Positions 5,910-7,282 of a stretch of DNA of 7,282 nt are shown here, piece by piece. Source of the DNA: Oscillospiraceae bacterium. Lineage in GTDB: Bacteria > Bacillota_A > Clostridia > Oscillospirales > CAG-272. The notes beneath the pieces were generated by a model. That model had not been told where the DNA came from. It saw only the letters and a program-made list of their open reading frames with translations, and searched no databases. The position numbers were made by a program, and so were the translations under genes. The number at the start of each line of letters is the position of its first letter. Position 1 is the first letter of the stretch. The stretch lies in NCBI GenBank assembly GCA_015064425.1, contig SVSF01000089.1:1-7282 (forward strand). The letters are read 5' to 3'.

Positions 5910-7136
5910 ATGATGCAAAAGGCAAAAACTTCAAAAATATTCAGATCGATAATATTATCTATAGCTGTGCTCCTTTTATTCGGAACGTCAGCAGGTCTTG
6001 CAGTATACAGTATTCCAAACGATATCTCTGTTCTTTCGGGAACGGATGCAAACAATAATCTGGGATTTTTATCATCCGTTATAAAGCTCGATGATATAGG
6101 CATTCCCGTTTCCGGTTCGGAAGAAGGAAGCTACTGTATAGGAAATACTGTTTCAACTGCAAAAATATTTGGCATTATACCAATAAAGACCACAAACATT
6201 AAGGTTTATAAAAATATTAAGCTTTATCCGGGCGGGATGCCGTTTGGAATAAAACTTAAGAACGACTATGTTATAATAAATGCAATAAATGATGTTATGA
6301 CAGAAAACGGTGCAAAATGCCCGGCGAGAGATGCAGGACTAAAGGTCGGCGATGCAATACTAAAGATCAACGGCAAAAAAATAAATGCGGTATCGGACGT
6401 AAGTGATATCATCGGTTCGGAAGAAAATCATACCGTTACTTTTGAAGTACAGCGCGGTGAAGACTTAATGTATATAAAAGTAGTGCCTATACGTGCAGAA
6501 GACGGTAAATCAAGGACAGGTATATCCGTTAAAGACAGTACCGCGGGTATCGGAACAGTAACCTATATCGACCCCTCCGACAATAGCTTTGCAGGACTCG
6601 GACACGGCATATGTGACCAAACTACAGGGGAACCGGTTCCGTTCAAAAAAGGCGATATCATGGAAGTAAATATCAACGGTATCAGTAAGGGAAAGATCGG
6701 GACGCCAGGCGAGATCAAAGGATACTTCACGTCCAAACGTTTGGGGTCTTTAAGCAAGAATATCGGCTCCGGGGTATACGGAACGCTTGACGAACTTCCG
6801 CACGGTATCTCAAGCGAACCCCTTCCCATAGGATTGAAAAGTGAAGTGAAGGAAGGTCCTGCGACCATATATTGTACGCTTGATAACGGTAACTTAAAAG
6901 AATATGATATCGAAATAAGTAAGATCAACAACGATAGCAATACTTTTAAAAATTTTTTGATAACTGTAAAAGATCCTTCCCTGCTTGAACTTACCGGCGG
7001 AATAGTGCAAGGTATGTCTGGGTCGCCCATCCTCCAAAATGGCCGAATTGTGGGAGCTGTAACACATGTTCTCATCAATGATCCGACCAAGGGGTACGGA
7101 ATTTTTATAGAAAACATGCTTGAAGCAGCGAGATAA
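5910..7136 (+). CDS. spoIVB: SpoIVB sporulation serine peptidase (PDZ, S55 family)
   Basis: In B. subtilis SpoIVB is made in the forespore, crosses to the space between the two membranes and cleaves SpoIVFA, which triggers sigma-K activation in the mother cell. The 408-aa protein here is close to the B. subtilis length of about 425. It has a membrane anchor/signal segment (about 10-33), a PDZ domain (about 102-190, with A-G-L-K-V-G-D-A-I-L-K-I-N-G at 142-155) and a C-terminal S55 peptidase domain. The catalytic triad is intact: His232 in GLGHGICD, Asp355 in VKDPSLLE and Ser370 in GIVQGMSGSP. Asp and Ser are 15 residues apart, as in B. subtilis Asp363/Ser378. The C-terminus GAVTHVLINDPTKGYGIFIE is typical. 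The frame is open upstream to an ATG at 5769, but those 47 codons cross the repeats and promoter region. GGGGA (5897-5901) supports a start at ATG 5910, ATG 5913 or GTG 5907. It is transcribed divergently from pepD and closed by a terminator. Confidence 0.95.
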   Translation: MMQKAKTSKIFRSIILSIAVLLLFGTSAGLAVYSIPNDISVLSGTDANNNLGFLSSVIKLDDIGIPVSGSEEGSYCIGNTVSTAKIFGIIPIKTTNIKVYKNIKLYPGGMPFGIKLKNDYVIINAINDVMTENGAKCPARDAGLKVGDAILKINGKKINAVSDVSDIIGSEENHTVTFEVQRGEDLMYIKVVPIRAEDGKSRTGISVKDSTAGIGTVTYIDPSDNSFAGLGHGICDQTTGEPVPFKKGDIMEVNINGISKGKIGTPGEIKGYFTSKRLGSLSKNIGSGVYGTLDELPHGISSEPLPIGLKSEVKEGPATIYCTLDNGNLKEYDIEISKINNDSNTFKNFLITVKDPSLLELTGGIVQGMSGSPILQNGRIVGAVTHVLINDPTKGYGIFIENMLEAAR

Positions 7137-7140
7137 AATG

Positions 7141-7171
7141 AAAGCCGGGGTGGTAAGCCTCGGCTTTTTTT
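7141..7171 (+). terminator. Rho-independent terminator after spoIVB, probably bidirectional
   Basis: A 10-bp stem (AAAGCCGGGG at 7141-7150 with CCTCGGCTTT at 7158-7167, one G-T wobble) encloses a 7-nt loop and leads into a run of seven T (7165-7171). It begins 5 bp after the spoIVB stop. Read on the minus strand the hairpin is followed by CATTTTAT, so it may also stop the convergent gene ending at 7184. Confidence 0.93.
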
Positions 7172-7183
7172 GGGTATTGTAAA

Positions 7184-7282
7184 TCACTTCGATTCATTTA
7201 CTAGTGATTCTGCTTTTAGTAAAACCTTTTGGTATCTTTCTTCATTTCTGACACGTACGAAACCATCCCAATTCATCTGCAT
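7184..7282 (-). CDS. C-terminal end of an unrecognised convergent gene
   Basis: On the minus strand a frame is open from the right edge of the window to TGA at 7186-7184, giving 32 residues. The C-terminal part is charged and helix-like (VRNEERYQKVLLKAESLVNE). The first in-window codon happens to be ATG, and another ATG follows two codons later, so this could be the tail of a longer gene or a very small ORF; the SD region is outside the window. The stop lies 13 bp from the shared hairpin at 7141-7171, which fits a real 3' end. I do not recognise the family. It is not spo0A, whose gene would be expected on the plus strand here. Confidence 0.4.
   Translation of the reverse strand: MQMNWDGFVRVRNEERYQKVLLKAESLVNESK

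Noticed and set aside
6563..7187. Minus-strand open frames opposite spoIVB
   Set aside because: They are antisense to the intact S55 catalytic domain, run across its terminator in one case, and show no recognisable features.

Overview
The window looks like a chromosomal segment of an AT-rich, endospore-forming Gram-positive bacterium (Clostridia-like, possibly Lachnospiraceae). The evidence is an intact SpoIVB sporulation protease, purine-rich Shine-Dalgarno (SD) sequences in front of most genes, a lipoprotein signal peptide on a cell-wall amidase, and low-GC intergenic DNA with sigma-A-like promoters. The family-level placement is inference. I see no mobile element, CRISPR array, tRNA or rRNA.

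Layout. At the left edge (1-55, minus) is the first 18 codons of a gene that resembles the N-terminus of a sigma-70-family factor. Between 198 and 5775 lies what reads as one leftward transcription unit of five genes: a strong promoter (5775-5748), then pepD (M20 aminoacyl-histidine dipeptidase), a diacylglycerol-kinase-family lipid kinase, a COG2509-type FAD-dependent oxidoreductase, a four-helix membrane protein resembling DUF2975, and a lipoprotein N-acetylmuramoyl-L-alanine amidase. The unit ends in a 14-bp hairpin terminator (198-229). Gaps between genes are only 10-41 bp. Divergent from it on the plus strand is spoIVB (5910-7136), closed by a good terminator (7141-7171). Beyond that is the C-terminal end of an unrecognised convergent gene (7184-7282, minus).

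How the genes relate. The five-gene unit mixes peptide turnover, lipid phosphorylation, a flavin enzyme, a membrane protein and a wall hydrolase, so I do not see one pathway. The lipid kinase, membrane protein and amidase all act at the envelope. SpoIVB is a separate sporulation signalling gene, and it is not followed by spo0A as it usually is in Bacillus and Clostridia.

The most distinctive sequence feature is the amidase's Glu-Thr/Ser linker. It is encoded by two blocks of hexanucleotide repeat that use different synonymous codon pairs for the same dipeptide. I found no convincing evidence of a wholly new system. The items worth a second look are this linker, the cysteine cluster of the flavoprotein, the direct repeats in the divergent intergenic region, and the displaced spoIVB.
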